Assembly: GCF_021190915.1 (NCBI RefSeq)
Contig: NZ_JAIOAP010000004.1
Coordinates: 372,001-436,000, forward strand
Reading direction: 5' to 3'
Length of the DNA: 64,000 nt
From: Cohnella silvisoli
GTDB lineage: Bacteria; Bacillota; Bacilli; Paenibacillales; Paenibacillaceae
The notes beneath the pieces were generated by a model, which worked only from the letters and a program-made list of their open reading frames with translations, was not told the DNA's origin and made no database searches. The position numbers and the translations under genes are program-made. Of the stretch, positions 28,488 through 36,667 are shown piece by piece. The number at the start of each line of letters is the position of its first letter. Positions within the stretch are counted from its first letter, which is position 1.

Positions 28488-29975
28488 GTGTGGTTTCGAG
28501 GTCGCACCGTTGTGGCCATGATAGTGCTGACGGCTATTGCTGCCGGTATGGTGACTTATATTTTCCTGGAGCTCCCTAGCTGGGGTTATTTGACGCCCAA
28601 TACGCAACGAGGCGTAGCGTCTCCTAATTCTTCGGATGGGTTGCAGCAGGGCGAGTTGGATAAAATGAATAAAGCGCTAAGTTTAATCGAACAGCGGTAC
28701 CTATTGTCGACGGATCGATCCCGGTTGCTTGACGGTGCCATTCAGGGAATGGTGGAATCGCTGCATGATCCGTACTCCGTATATAAGTCCGAAGAGGAAG
28801 CGGAGAAATTCAACGATACGCTTCAAGGCGCTTTTACCGGAATCGGAGCCAACTTAAGAGTAGATCATGGGGCTATCGTCGTGGAGGAGCCGATTCGAGG
28901 GTCTCCGGCGGAAAAAGCGGGATTGAAGCCTATGGATATTTTGTTGTCCGTGAATGGAGAAAGCCTGCAGGGATTGACTTTAAGCGAAGCCGTATCCAAG
29001 ATTCGAGGGCCTAAAGGGACGAAGGCCAAGTTAAGGATTCAACGCAGCGGCTCATCAGAACCTTTAGATCTAGAACTCGTTCGAGATCGAATCGATCTGG
29101 AAACGGTCCATGCCGAAGTGGATTCCGATGGCATTGGGCATCTGCGGATCAACCAATTTAATGAGGATACCTCCGTCCAAGTTGCGAACGCGCTTAGAAC
29201 AATGGAGATCAGTGGCTTGAAGGCGCTCGTTATCGATGTTCGCGACAACCCGGGGGGACTGCTAAAGTCGGTTGTTGAAATAGCGGATCAGCTGTTGGAG
29301 AAAGGGAAGCCGATCGTACAGTCCGAGTCCAGGGACGGAAATCGCAAGGTCGATTATGCCAATAATGGAGCGAAAGCCGATATGCGATTTCCGATCGTCG
29401 TGCTCATGAACAAAGGTAGCGCCAGCTCCGCCGAAATTCTTGCTGGGGCATTGAAGCAATCGGCCAATGCGGTGCTCGTTGGTGAAACAACCTATGGGAA
29501 GGGTACGGTCCAAGTCCCTTTTAACGATATTCTGGGTGATGGCAGCATCGTTAAGCTGACGGTTAACAAATGGCTTCTGCCTGACGGGACTTGGGTTCAT
29601 GAGAAGGGAATCGCGCCGGACGTCGCGGTTGCTCAACCGGAGTATTTCTTGGCGTCGCGATTGCCGCGGGATCTTATACTCAAATATGATTCCACGGGCG
29701 AAGCGGTTAAAAATCTCCAGAACATACTTGCTGGCGTCGGATTTCCTGCGGATCGCAACGATGGATACTTCAGCCAAGCGACGAAGACTGCACTCGAGGC
29801 CTTTCAAACACGCGAGTCGTTGCCCATTACGGGAGAAGTAGATGCGGCTACGGCTCAACGGCTGGAAGAGGTGCTGTACGTGAATTTGCAAAATCCGGAT
29901 AACGATAAGCAGTGGCAAGTCGCTTTAGACAAAGCCAAGGAATTGCTTGCCAGTGAATTGCTAGCCAGGGAATAG
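28488..29975 (+). CDS. ctpB: S41 C-terminal processing peptidase with PDZ and PG-binding domain
   Basis: 495 residues from GTG 28488 with AAGGAG. N-terminal membrane anchor (VVAMIVLTAIAAGMVTYIF), PDZ domain (about 105-190, GIGANLRVDHGAIVV...), S41 core with the serine in MNKGSASSAEILAGALK and lysine in TTYGKGTVQ, then a C-terminal peptidoglycan-binding domain (VKNLQNILAGVGFPADRNDG). CtpB-type proteases cleave regulators such as SpoIVFA during sporulation. In B. subtilis ctpB lies between ftsEX and minJ, as here apart from the inserted repeat/transposase region. Confidence 0.93.
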   Translation: MWFRGRTVVAMIVLTAIAAGMVTYIFLELPSWGYLTPNTQRGVASPNSSDGLQQGELDKMNKALSLIEQRYLLSTDRSRLLDGAIQGMVESLHDPYSVYKSEEEAEKFNDTLQGAFTGIGANLRVDHGAIVVEEPIRGSPAEKAGLKPMDILLSVNGESLQGLTLSEAVSKIRGPKGTKAKLRIQRSGSSEPLDLELVRDRIDLETVHAEVDSDGIGHLRINQFNEDTSVQVANALRTMEISGLKALVIDVRDNPGGLLKSVVEIADQLLEKGKPIVQSESRDGNRKVDYANNGAKADMRFPIVVLMNKGSASSAEILAGALKQSANAVLVGETTYGKGTVQVPFNDILGDGSIVKLTVNKWLLPDGTWVHEKGIAPDVAVAQPEYFLASRLPRDLILKYDSTGEAVKNLQNILAGVGFPADRNDGYFSQATKTALEAFQTRESLPITGEVDAATAQRLEEVLYVNLQNPDNDKQWQVALDKAKELLASELLARE

Positions 29976-30034
29976 CCGGTTTATTTGTACGATCAGAAAG
30001 CTTGTGGACATCTACTCATCTGGGAAGAATAGGG

Positions 30035-30087
30035 AAAAACGGTACCTAATTTCCGCGCCATTTCGGAGAAATGGTACCATTATCCCC
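30035..30087. repeat. Inverted-repeat segment related to the 31.5 kb repeats
   Basis: GTACCATTATCCC (30075-30087) is the reverse complement of GGGATAATGGTAC in the second ~73-bp repeat (31598-31610), and TTTCCGCG at 30049-30056 matches the reverse of CGCGGAAA there. GGTACC also occurs twice here (about 30041 and 30073), giving a local palindrome. The gap 29976-30456 holds only this and the 43-bp repeats. Confidence 0.6.
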
Positions 30088-30103
30088 TTGCCTCAGAAGT
30101 GTG

Positions 30104-30370
30104 TTGCCCATCAGCGGATATTCGAACGCCATGATTTGAGAGGGAGTTGCCCATCAGCGGATATTCGAACGCCATGATTTGAGAGGGAGTTGCCCATCAG
30201 CGGATATTCGAATGCCATGATTTGAGAGGGGGTTGCCAATCAGCGGATATTCGAATGCCATGATTTGAGAGGGAGTTGCCAATCAGCGGATATTTGAATG
30301 CCATGACGGAGTATGTTGCCAATGAACGGATATTCGAATGCTGATTCGAGTGGGAGTTGCAATCAACGAA
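30104..30370. repeat. 43-bp tandem repeat array, about 6.3 copies
   Basis: Units begin with TTGCC at 30104, 30147, 30190, 30233, 30276, 30316 and 30357, giving periods 43, 43, 43, 43, 40 and 41. The unit carries CAGCGGATATTCGAA and CATGATTTGAGAGGG. The first copies are nearly identical and the last two are diverged, so the array decays toward the transposase. There are no unique spacers, so it is not CRISPR. A minus-strand frame runs through it but has no gene-like features. Confidence 0.9.
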
Positions 30371-30456
30371 TTCCCGGATACCACGCACAAATTTGCCGTT
30401 TAGTGAATTGGAATGGAACGGATTATCGGCAACTTAAAAAGCAGTCATCCCAAGCA

Positions 30457-31380
30457 TCAAGCATTCCATAGGGTGAGATATTTTCCTTTCCACTTCGCTT
30501 TGCTTCCCCAGACCACCCAGGGAACGGTGAGAACCGATTTGCTGCGGGTCAGATCTTTGTAAGTTAAGGTTGGCGTCACGGCGCACCAATGGAGCAGTTG
30601 GCTGAAGACCGGGGCATGGCGGAGTTTTAAGTTCAATCGGAAACAAAACTCGTCTAAATAAGCCTGCAAATGTTTGGCCCCGATGCCATTAAACGTATTG
30701 TTCAGCCACGCGGTCACCTTCCACTTGATGGGGTTCAAAGCAGGGTGAAGTTTGCCGCGCGAAACCGTCACGGCCTCTCCATCCGTATGATCGTTTACGA
30801 ACGCTTGGACACCAGGTTTTTCAATCCACCTCAACGCGTTATTCACATGGCTGGGATCCGGTTGTTTAATTTTTACCTGCTCAGGCTCGTCTCGCTCATT
30901 GAGGGATCCGCCGATCAACAGCGGCTGCTGGGCCTCGCTATAATACGTATAACCGTAAGAGATAGGGTCAACTCGCACAACACCCGTGAGCGGATCGCCT
31001 TCATCGGCTTGTTGCAGGGCATGGCGGATTTTTCTTGCGATGAGCCATGCGGTCTTATAGGTGACCTGAATCACTTGGGATAGGCGAGAGGCGCTGATGC
31101 CGGAAGGCCGGGAGAGTAGAAACATCGCTTGGAACCAGCGGGTCAATAAAGTGGGGCTGCCTTCCATGATGGTGCCGGCGATGACAGACGTCTGATGGCG
31201 ACAGGAGCGGCATTCGTAGAGAGGCAGTCTGCGCGTACGGATGAGATAAAAGTGAGGATGACGACAGGTCGGGCAACGGAAGCTGTCCGGCCATCTGGCT
31301 TCGAACAGCGCCTCGGCGCAAGCCTGCTCGGAGTTGAACTGCTGGCAAAATGCCTCGAAGGTCAGATGATCCAGAAACAT
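30457..31380 (-). CDS. IS1595-family transposase-like protein
   Basis: 307 residues from ATG 31380, preceded by GAGGAGG; a longer frame begins at 31404 inside an operator. N-terminal zinc ribbon: CPTCRHPHFY...YECRSCRHQTSVIAGT (about residues 34-70). DDE-type core candidates: VRVDP, NDHTDG, and WLNNTFNGIGAKHLQAYLDEF, which matches the usual IS1595 C-terminal block. No terminal inverted repeats or target duplication could be found, so it may be immobile or domesticated. It sits between ctpB and minJ among tandem repeats and is driven by a promoter carrying two LexA boxes. Confidence 0.88.
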   Translation of the reverse strand: MFLDHLTFEAFCQQFNSEQACAEALFEARWPDSFRCPTCRHPHFYLIRTRRLPLYECRSCRHQTSVIAGTIMEGSPTLLTRWFQAMFLLSRPSGISASRLSQVIQVTYKTAWLIARKIRHALQQADEGDPLTGVVRVDPISYGYTYYSEAQQPLLIGGSLNERDEPEQVKIKQPDPSHVNNALRWIEKPGVQAFVNDHTDGEAVTVSRGKLHPALNPIKWKVTAWLNNTFNGIGAKHLQAYLDEFCFRLNLKLRHAPVFSQLLHWCAVTPTLTYKDLTRSKSVLTVPWVVWGSKAKWKGKYLTLWNA

Positions 31381-31398
31381 AGACGGCCTCCTCAAATA

Positions 31399-31447
31399 GA
31401 ACATTTGTTCTTATTTTCATCATACCAAACATACGTTCTATTTTCAA
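31399..31447 (-). promoter_or_regulatory. Sigma-A promoter with two LexA/DinR boxes before the transposase
   Basis: On the minus strand: TTGAAA (31442-31447), 17 bp, TATGAT (31419-31424). Box 1 GAACGTATGTTT (31427-31438) lies inside the spacer; box 2 GAACAAATGTTC (31399-31410) starts near +3. Both match the Bacillus SOS core GAACRNRYGTTY at every position. LexA binding would occlude RNA polymerase, so the gene is predicted to be DNA-damage inducible. Confidence 0.75.
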
Positions 31448-31505
31448 GAGATATCGGGTAAAATTTCAGCGTTCTGGGTTTATTTTCAACTGTATGAACC
31501 AAGTG

Positions 31506-31692
31506 TTTTCCCTCTGACCGGATGGGATAAAGGTGCATTTCGCGGAAAGGAGGGGGGGGGGGAACCTGCGATGGTCCTATTTTCCTACTGATCGGATGGG
31601 ATAATGGTACGTTTTCGCGGAAAGGAGGTAGGGGAGGCTGCGGTGGTCCTGTTTTCCTCCTGATGCGAGGGGATAATGATACGTTTTCGCGA
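31506..31692. repeat. Three imperfect ~73-bp direct repeats with G11 tract
   Basis: Units begin with TTTTCC at 31506, 31580 and 31652 (periods 74 and 72). Each carries a GGGATAA core and a TTTCGCGGAAAGGAGG-like segment (truncated in unit 3). Unit 1 contains a run of 11 G (31552-31562), a likely slippage site. No convincing ORF was seen in 31381-31923; besides these repeats it holds the transposase promoter and the hairpins before minJ. Confidence 0.85.
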
Positions 31693-31873
31693 ACAGCGCA
31701 GGCATGAACTGGAGTGTCGGACCGGTCGACCCCCAGAGTTACAAGGGAGTTCACGGGTACGATTGCTTTATTACGGATATCCGCCAAAAGTAAAAAGGCC
31801 GAAGGCAAAGCCAGGCAAAGCCTCCGGTTTTTCTAAGACGGGAAGGATTTCACTCGCTGTTGTCGAATACTTT

Positions 31874-31905
31874 AGGAGGTTGACCATAGGTCAACTTCCT
31901 TTTTT
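31874..31905 (+). terminator. Strong intrinsic terminator just before minJ
   Basis: AGGAGGTTGACC and GGTCAACTTCCT pair over 12 positions (one G-U) with a 3-base loop ATA, then six T. It ends 18 bp before the minJ start codon and would stop transcripts entering from the left. A second, weaker hairpin (CCGAAGGC/GCCTCCGG, 31799-31827) lies upstream. Confidence 0.85.
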
Positions 31906-31923
31906 ACGAAAGGGGAGGGGCAA

Positions 31924-33339
31924 GTGGATCCTCTGCTGAATGTATTGCGGGAGGCGGGACAAGCCGCGATCGGATTGTTCACGCTGCCGTATTTCTATAT
32001 TGCGGTTGCGCTCGTATGGTGGCACGCTCGGCTCGGGGTTACGTTGCAGCGTAAGCTGTTTCACGTTAGATTGTACGGGGCTCTGAACTTGACGTTAACG
32101 AGAGTAGCGGCGGGTGCTGCTGTCGGTGCCGTGTTATCCATAGCGGAGTTGGGAGCCGGAGCCGATTTTACTTCCGAAACGATTCTTTTCCTATGGGTTG
32201 CCATGGGAGTACTAGCCTTATTCCGGCTGCGGTATATTTGCCTTGCTTATGCGGCAGGAGCGTTGGGCTTGCTGCAGTCCATTTCACAATGGACCGGCAT
32301 GGACAAGACACAAGGGATGTTCGCCGACACTTTGCATACGCTTTCCTCGATCGATGTGCCGGGGTTGCTTTTCATGGCGGGAATTCTGCATGTTGCGGAA
32401 GGTTTTCTCGTACGGCTGCAGGGCTCTAAGCTGGCAATTCCTTTGTTCCTCCAAGGGAAAAGGGGCAAGCCTATGGGGGCTTATGCGCTATCCGGCGTAT
32501 GGCCCATTCCTCTGATATGCCTTATTCCGGCGGGAAGCGGAGGCGGATTCGAATTGCCGTGGACGCCTTTATTCGGAATCGGGGGCGACACGGTAAGTTG
32601 GGGTTTGCTCGCATTTCCCGTGTTGATCGGGTTCAGCGATCGTACGACCGCTTATTGGCCGGAGGAAAAGGCGCGTGTTTCGGGTAACGCGCTTATGATA
32701 TACGGGGTAGTTATCGCAGCGTTGGCGGCCGGATCCGAGTTCTGGTCCCCGCTTGGCGTAGTCGCGGCTATCGCGGCGTTCGTGTTGCACGAAGGACTTC
32801 TAGTGCTTAGCCGAATGCGGGAAAAGGGCCAGAACCCGCGTTACTCTCAAGACGGTACAGGAGTGAAAGTGTTAGCGGTATTGCCGGACACGCCAGCTGC
32901 CGAGTTGGGCTTTCAGTCCGGCGAAGTGATTAAGAAGGTTAACGGTATGACCGTTCGCACCAAAGAAGAGCTGCATGCGGCTCTCCAGCGGCAATCGGCG
33001 TTCTGTAAACTAGAGGTCGTTAACCGAGAAGGACATATTAAATTCCTTCAGCGTGCGAGGTATGCGGGAGAACATTATCAGCTCGGCCTCATTCTAGCAC
33101 CGGACGAACAGGTGGAATATGTTGCCGCGCCTCGTTCCGCGTCTATTTGGCAAGGGCTGCGTGAAGCAGGCGCACGGAGGCTCGGCAACTCTCCGACAAT
33201 GATTGCCAAGAGAGAAGCTCAGCAAGCGGCAGCGGAGCAAGCGGCGGCTGAGTTATCGGCATTGGTGGTCGAGCCGGAGGAACCGATAGAAGACCCCGGC
33301 CTTCCGCCTCGAAGTACGCTTTATCGTAAAAACCCTTGA
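31924..33339 (+). CDS. minJ: MinJ-like polytopic membrane protein with PDZ domain
   Basis: 471 residues from GTG 31924 with GGAGGGG. Roughly eight hydrophobic segments occupy residues 15-300, followed by a cytosolic PDZ domain (about 315-385; GVKVLAVLPDTPAAELGF...VIKKVNGM) and a charged Ala/Glu-rich tail. MinJ bridges DivIVA and MinD to place the division site in Bacilli. Identification rests on topology and position after ftsEX/ctpB; generic PDZ membrane protein is the fallback. Confidence 0.78.
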   Translation: MDPLLNVLREAGQAAIGLFTLPYFYIAVALVWWHARLGVTLQRKLFHVRLYGALNLTLTRVAAGAAVGAVLSIAELGAGADFTSETILFLWVAMGVLALFRLRYICLAYAAGALGLLQSISQWTGMDKTQGMFADTLHTLSSIDVPGLLFMAGILHVAEGFLVRLQGSKLAIPLFLQGKRGKPMGAYALSGVWPIPLICLIPAGSGGGFELPWTPLFGIGGDTVSWGLLAFPVLIGFSDRTTAYWPEEKARVSGNALMIYGVVIAALAAGSEFWSPLGVVAAIAAFVLHEGLLVLSRMREKGQNPRYSQDGTGVKVLAVLPDTPAAELGFQSGEVIKKVNGMTVRTKEELHAALQRQSAFCKLEVVNREGHIKFLQRARYAGEHYQLGLILAPDEQVEYVAAPRSASIWQGLREAGARRLGNSPTMIAKREAQQAAAEQAAAELSALVVEPEEPIEDPGLPPRSTLYRKNP

Positions 33340-33379
33340 CTTAACACGTTATGTGAAGTATTTTGGAATGACATCATCA

Positions 33380-33567
33380 GGAAATAGGCTCTCTAGGGTT
33401 CCACGGCGCATACGTTTGTGCCGGTTCGGTCCGAGAGGGGGCGCGTCTTCCCGTAAGTTAATCGTAGGGGGAAGATGAACACGGCGGGATAAAAACCCGG
33501 GAGTATCGATGAGGCACGAAGTAACGCTAGACGTTACGGGGAGTCCGCGATGCTTCGGGTTTTTTGT
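33380..33567 (+). promoter_or_regulatory. Guanidine-I riboswitch (ykkC class) with terminator
   Basis: Conserved blocks in order: CTCTAGGGTTCC (33391-33402), GGTCCGAGAG (33428-33437), ACGGCGGGATAAAAACCCGGGAG (starting 33481). The terminator pairs the AAACCCGGGAGTATCG region with CGATGCTTCGGGTTT and ends in six T at 33560-33565, with an inner GTAACG/CGTTAC hairpin. Ligand binding would tie up the ACCCGGGAG segment and prevent termination, so guanidine should switch the downstream exporter on. Confidence 0.93.
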
Positions 33568-33639
33568 TTTGCCGTTTTAAGGAATCTGTTTGGCTTGCCT
33601 GGACAAAATACAAGAAAATACAAGACGGAGGTGTGCGGC

Positions 33640-33978
33640 ATGAATCGTTATTGGGTACTGCTTTGGCTGGCTGGACTATGCGAGATTGGTTGGGTATCCG
33701 GTTTGAAGCACGCGTCAAATGCGGGTGAATGGATTTTGACCGCTGTCGGAATTTTACTCAGCTTCTTCGGATTAATATACGCTACGCGCGTTCTACCCGT
33801 CGGTACGGCTTACGCAGTTTTTACGGGGATTGGCGCGGCGGGGACGGTGCTGGCGGAATCTATTTTCTTTAATATTCATTTGGACGCGGGCAAACTGGCT
33901 TTGGTTATCGTGATGGTCATCGGAATAGCCGGGCTTAAAATGTCGACGACAACAGAGAAGCGGGAGGTGGAGAAGTAA
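33640..33978 (+). CDS. SMR-family guanidinium exporter subunit 1
   Basis: 112 residues from ATG 33640 with GGAGGTG; the frame extends to 33550 but that part overlaps the riboswitch terminator. Four transmembrane helices; the helix-1 Glu is in GLCEIGWVSGLKHA, and the tail is GLKMSTTTEK. Small multidrug resistance proteins work as antiparallel dimers exchanging cations for protons. Riboswitch control identifies the substrate class as guanidinium. Stop and next start overlap (TAATG). Confidence 0.93.
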   Translation: MNRYWVLLWLAGLCEIGWVSGLKHASNAGEWILTAVGILLSFFGLIYATRVLPVGTAYAVFTGIGAAGTVLAESIFFNIHLDAGKLALVIVMVIGIAGLKMSTTTEKREVEK

Positions 33979-34295
33979 TGGCTTGGATCGCATTGGTATT
34001 CGCCGGATTGTTCGAGGTCGTAGGCGTAATGGGCATGAATCGGTTAAAAGAGCGACGCGACAAACAGAGCATGCTCTTGCTTACCGCGGGATTCGCTTGC
34101 AGTTTCACTCTATTGTCCATAGCCATGAAGTCGATATCGATGGGCACGGCGTATGCGATATGGACGGCAATAGGAACAGTAGGCGGGACTCTCGTCGGAA
34201 TGCTGTTCTATGGAGAGTCCCGCCAAATACGCCGAATATTTTTCCTCAGTCTCGTCGTTGGCGCGGTTATAGGTTTGAAGATTCTAGGTCACTAG
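33978..34295 (+). CDS. SMR-family guanidinium exporter subunit 2
   Basis: 105 residues, four transmembrane helices with Glu in GLFEVVGVMGMNRLK and the typical GTAYAIWTAIGTVGGTLVGM. It overlaps its partner by one base. Paired SMR genes such as ykkCD form heterodimers; the two proteins here differ enough for that. Whether each subunit works alone cannot be told from sequence. Confidence 0.93.
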   Translation: MAWIALVFAGLFEVVGVMGMNRLKERRDKQSMLLLTAGFACSFTLLSIAMKSISMGTAYAIWTAIGTVGGTLVGMLFYGESRQIRRIFFLSLVVGAVIGLKILGH

Positions 34296-34296
34296 T

Positions 34297-35994
34297 TTAC
34301 TTCTTATTTATCCAGTTAGCGATATCTTGAATGACCTGAGAATCGACATTGCCTGGGTGCTGATATTCTTCTGTCGTATTTTTACCCTTGCCATCATAGT
34401 TCACAAAGAAGTGATTGAGGCCCAGATAGAGCTTGAAGGCGGCATTCGGGTTTCCTTTAAGCTGGTCTTGCCATAGAAGATAATCTTTATTTGCATAAAC
34501 TTGGAAATCGTCCTGGCCTTGCAGGACAAATATGGGTTTGGCCAATTTGCTAATGATATCCTTGGTGTTATGGCTGTCCATTTCTTTGAAGTAATAAGCG
34601 GGTATTCCGAAAAATAGCTGGGCCATTGCTTCCGAATCCGACAGGCTGCGGATGTTCTGGGCTTTAAGCAGCTCGGAGGCGAGCCACGCCTCGTTCGTCT
34701 TTTTCGCGGGATCCTTATCGTCCATTGCCTGGATGAAATCTTTATTCTGATCAGCGCTGATTTCCCATAACGAACGGGTGGAACCCGCCATAATAACTAA
34801 GCCGGCGAAGTTGCCGCCTTCGGCATCGATTCTCGGAGCAAGCATGCCTCCTAAGCTGTGACCGGCAATGTATACTCGGGCAGCATCGATTCGCTTGTCG
34901 CCGTTAAGCAGTTTGGAGGCGGCGATCGCATCGTCGATCGTTTCCTCCTTAACAGTAAACTTGGCTATCATGTCCGGAGTAAAGCTCTTCCCGTATACGA
35001 ATGTCCTTTTATCGTAACGAAGAACGGCGATACCTTGCTGTGCCAGTCCCCATGCCAAATCTCGGAACGGTTTGTAACCGCCTGCCGACTCATCGCGGTC
35101 GCTCGGACCGGATCCTTGAACAAGCACGACTGCCGGAAGCGGTCCGCTTGCATTTCTTGGGAGCGTCAAAGTCCCATGCAAAGGGTAGGCCGTTCCAGCT
35201 CCAACGACCACTTCTTCTTCCGCGAGGCTTGCGGGAAGAGTCCCGGCGGGCTGAACGAGGTTTAACCGCATGCCGATTACCTTGTTACTATCGTTAAGGT
35301 TGACGATAAGAGATACGTTTGTTTTCGAGAACTCGATTAGGACGTTGATTTCTTTGCTGTCCGTAATCTTGGGATTTTGTTGAATCGTTTGAATGCCGAC
35401 ATAATTGCCCGCTGCCGAAGCGACTTGTTCCCAACCTGCTTGCAGAGCTTTTACGGGAATCGCCTGTTTCACGGTATCGTCGAAGTAGTCGTCCGACAAC
35501 TGCTGATAAGCGCCGGAAGATAGCTGTTTTACGAGGGTAGAGATGATTTCATCATTACTTTTAAGCGTGCTGATGATAGCTTCCGCACGGACGCTATTAA
35601 AGGAGGTCTTAAAACCGAGTGCTTCCGTAAAGAAGGACAAAGGTACGTATAACCGATTCTGTCTGGCTGCCGGAGGAGCCTTGAACGTCACGGTCTTGCT
35701 TGCGCCGCTAACCGCTTGGCTGCTTCCGAGCTTGAAGGAAACTTTTACGGTCGACTTAGTGAGTTGTACTTCTTTGGTGTTCTTGTTGAAGCTTACCTTT
35801 ATGCCTAAAGATTGTGCGGCATAGTTAAGGGGAATCATCACATCTTTCGAGCCCTTGTAAGGTTGGGCGTCGGGCATAACGAGCGTTTTGTTATCAACGA
35901 TCAGCTTGAATTTGATTCCTGTTGCCGCTGCCGTCATTGGAATTGTCGTCAGCAGTAATGCTAAAGCAATCGCGAGTGGGAATATTCGATTCAT
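34297..35994 (-). CDS. Secreted alpha/beta hydrolase with N-terminal stalk domain
   Basis: 565 residues: signal peptide (IALALLLTTIPMTAAA), copper-amine-oxidase-N-like stalk domain (about 30-145, PLNYAAQSLGIKVSF...LYVPLSFFTEALGF), a DUF3887-like segment (about 150-240), then an alpha/beta hydrolase (about 260-565) with nucleophile motif AGHSLGG and a late His in GLNHFF. An Asp candidate is in GQDDFQVY. Substrate unknown. GGAGGAAAT overlapping the sdpI stop shows it is the third gene of sdpR-sdpI. Confidence 0.85.
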   Translation of the reverse strand: MNRIFPLAIALALLLTTIPMTAAATGIKFKLIVDNKTLVMPDAQPYKGSKDVMIPLNYAAQSLGIKVSFNKNTKEVQLTKSTVKVSFKLGSSQAVSGASKTVTFKAPPAARQNRLYVPLSFFTEALGFKTSFNSVRAEAIISTLKSNDEIISTLVKQLSSGAYQQLSDDYFDDTVKQAIPVKALQAGWEQVASAAGNYVGIQTIQQNPKITDSKEINVLIEFSKTNVSLIVNLNDSNKVIGMRLNLVQPAGTLPASLAEEEVVVGAGTAYPLHGTLTLPRNASGPLPAVVLVQGSGPSDRDESAGGYKPFRDLAWGLAQQGIAVLRYDKRTFVYGKSFTPDMIAKFTVKEETIDDAIAASKLLNGDKRIDAARVYIAGHSLGGMLAPRIDAEGGNFAGLVIMAGSTRSLWEISADQNKDFIQAMDDKDPAKKTNEAWLASELLKAQNIRSLSDSEAMAQLFFGIPAYYFKEMDSHNTKDIISKLAKPIFVLQGQDDFQVYANKDYLLWQDQLKGNPNAAFKLYLGLNHFFVNYDGKGKNTTEEYQHPGNVDSQVIQDIANWINKK

Positions 35995-35995
35995 G

Positions 35996-36667
35996 TTATT
36001 TCCTCCTGGATAAAATATAGGAATAAACGGTCGGTATCAGTGAGCTTGCCAATGCGCAGGTAAGCAATACTCCTACGGTCCAAGGAGAGGGAACGAACCA
36101 AGCGCTTGCAAACATGAGCAGACCGGCGATAAACCAAAGCCGAGCGGCCAGGCGATGGGTTAAACGCCAATTGTTCTCGTCGGACAAAGCCCAGGGCGTC
36201 TTGATTCCGACAAAGAAGTTGCTGCGCACTTGGCCCATTCGGTTGCCGATGATCATCCATAGGAGGCCAATGCCGCCGACGACCAGTTGAATGGCTGGCA
36301 GCTTGTAACCGATGTTATCCAAAATGACTAGCAAGATTACGGCATGGATGAATAGGCTGATTGCCCAGCGCATCAGTTGATAGTAACCTTCGAAACGGGA
36401 GTAGTTATTTTTGCGGGGATCGATATAACGCATCGCGGACAAGAAGGTCGGCAAGGCCAAGCCGATCCCTGCATACATGAGCCAGAAGCTCCACTTCGCC
36501 ATGGTGCCGTCTTGTTCGCCGTGAATGTTGTAGTGAGAAGCCATGTTAGCGGGAAGTCGATTATCGAAGATTATGAAAAAGATAACGAACAGCAGCGCAT
36601 TCGTTCCTAGCATGATCCAGTCGTTTTTAGACCATTTAACTTGTTGGTTTTCATTCGTGTTTGTCAT
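35996..36667 (-). CDS. sdpI: SdpI-family immunity-like membrane protein
   Basis: 223 residues, six predicted membrane segments (e.g. WIMLGTNALLFVIFFIIF, LFIHAVILLVILDNIGY). DUF1648-type N-terminus (DNRLPANMASHYNIHGEQDG) and the SdpI motif NFFVGIKTPWALSDENNW. In B. subtilis SdpI protects against the SdpC toxin and sequesters SdpR at the membrane. It overlaps sdpR by 17 bp. No sdpABC is present in this window. Confidence 0.88.
   Translation of the reverse strand: MTNTNENQQVKWSKNDWIMLGTNALLFVIFFIIFDNRLPANMASHYNIHGEQDGTMAKWSFWLMYAGIGLALPTFLSAMRYIDPRKNNYSRFEGYYQLMRWAISLFIHAVILLVILDNIGYKLPAIQLVVGGIGLLWMIIGNRMGQVRSNFFVGIKTPWALSDENNWRLTHRLAARLWFIAGLLMFASAWFVPSPWTVGVLLTCALASSLIPTVYSYILSRRK

Noticed and set aside
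30104-30370. CRISPR array
   Set aside because: Copies are contiguous at a 43-bp period with no unique spacers and no cas genes nearby.
30197-30388. 63-residue minus-strand ORF in the tandem repeats
   Set aside because: A frame through repeats with no ribosome binding site or gene-like composition.
31785-31830. c-di-GMP-I riboswitch
   Set aside because: GGCAAAGCC and CCTCCGG resemble the aptamer core, but the GAAA-capped stem and GGGAC segment are missing; more likely a plain hairpin.
31676-31939. 87-residue ORF before minJ
   Set aside because: Runs through repeats and the terminator into minJ; composition not protein-like.
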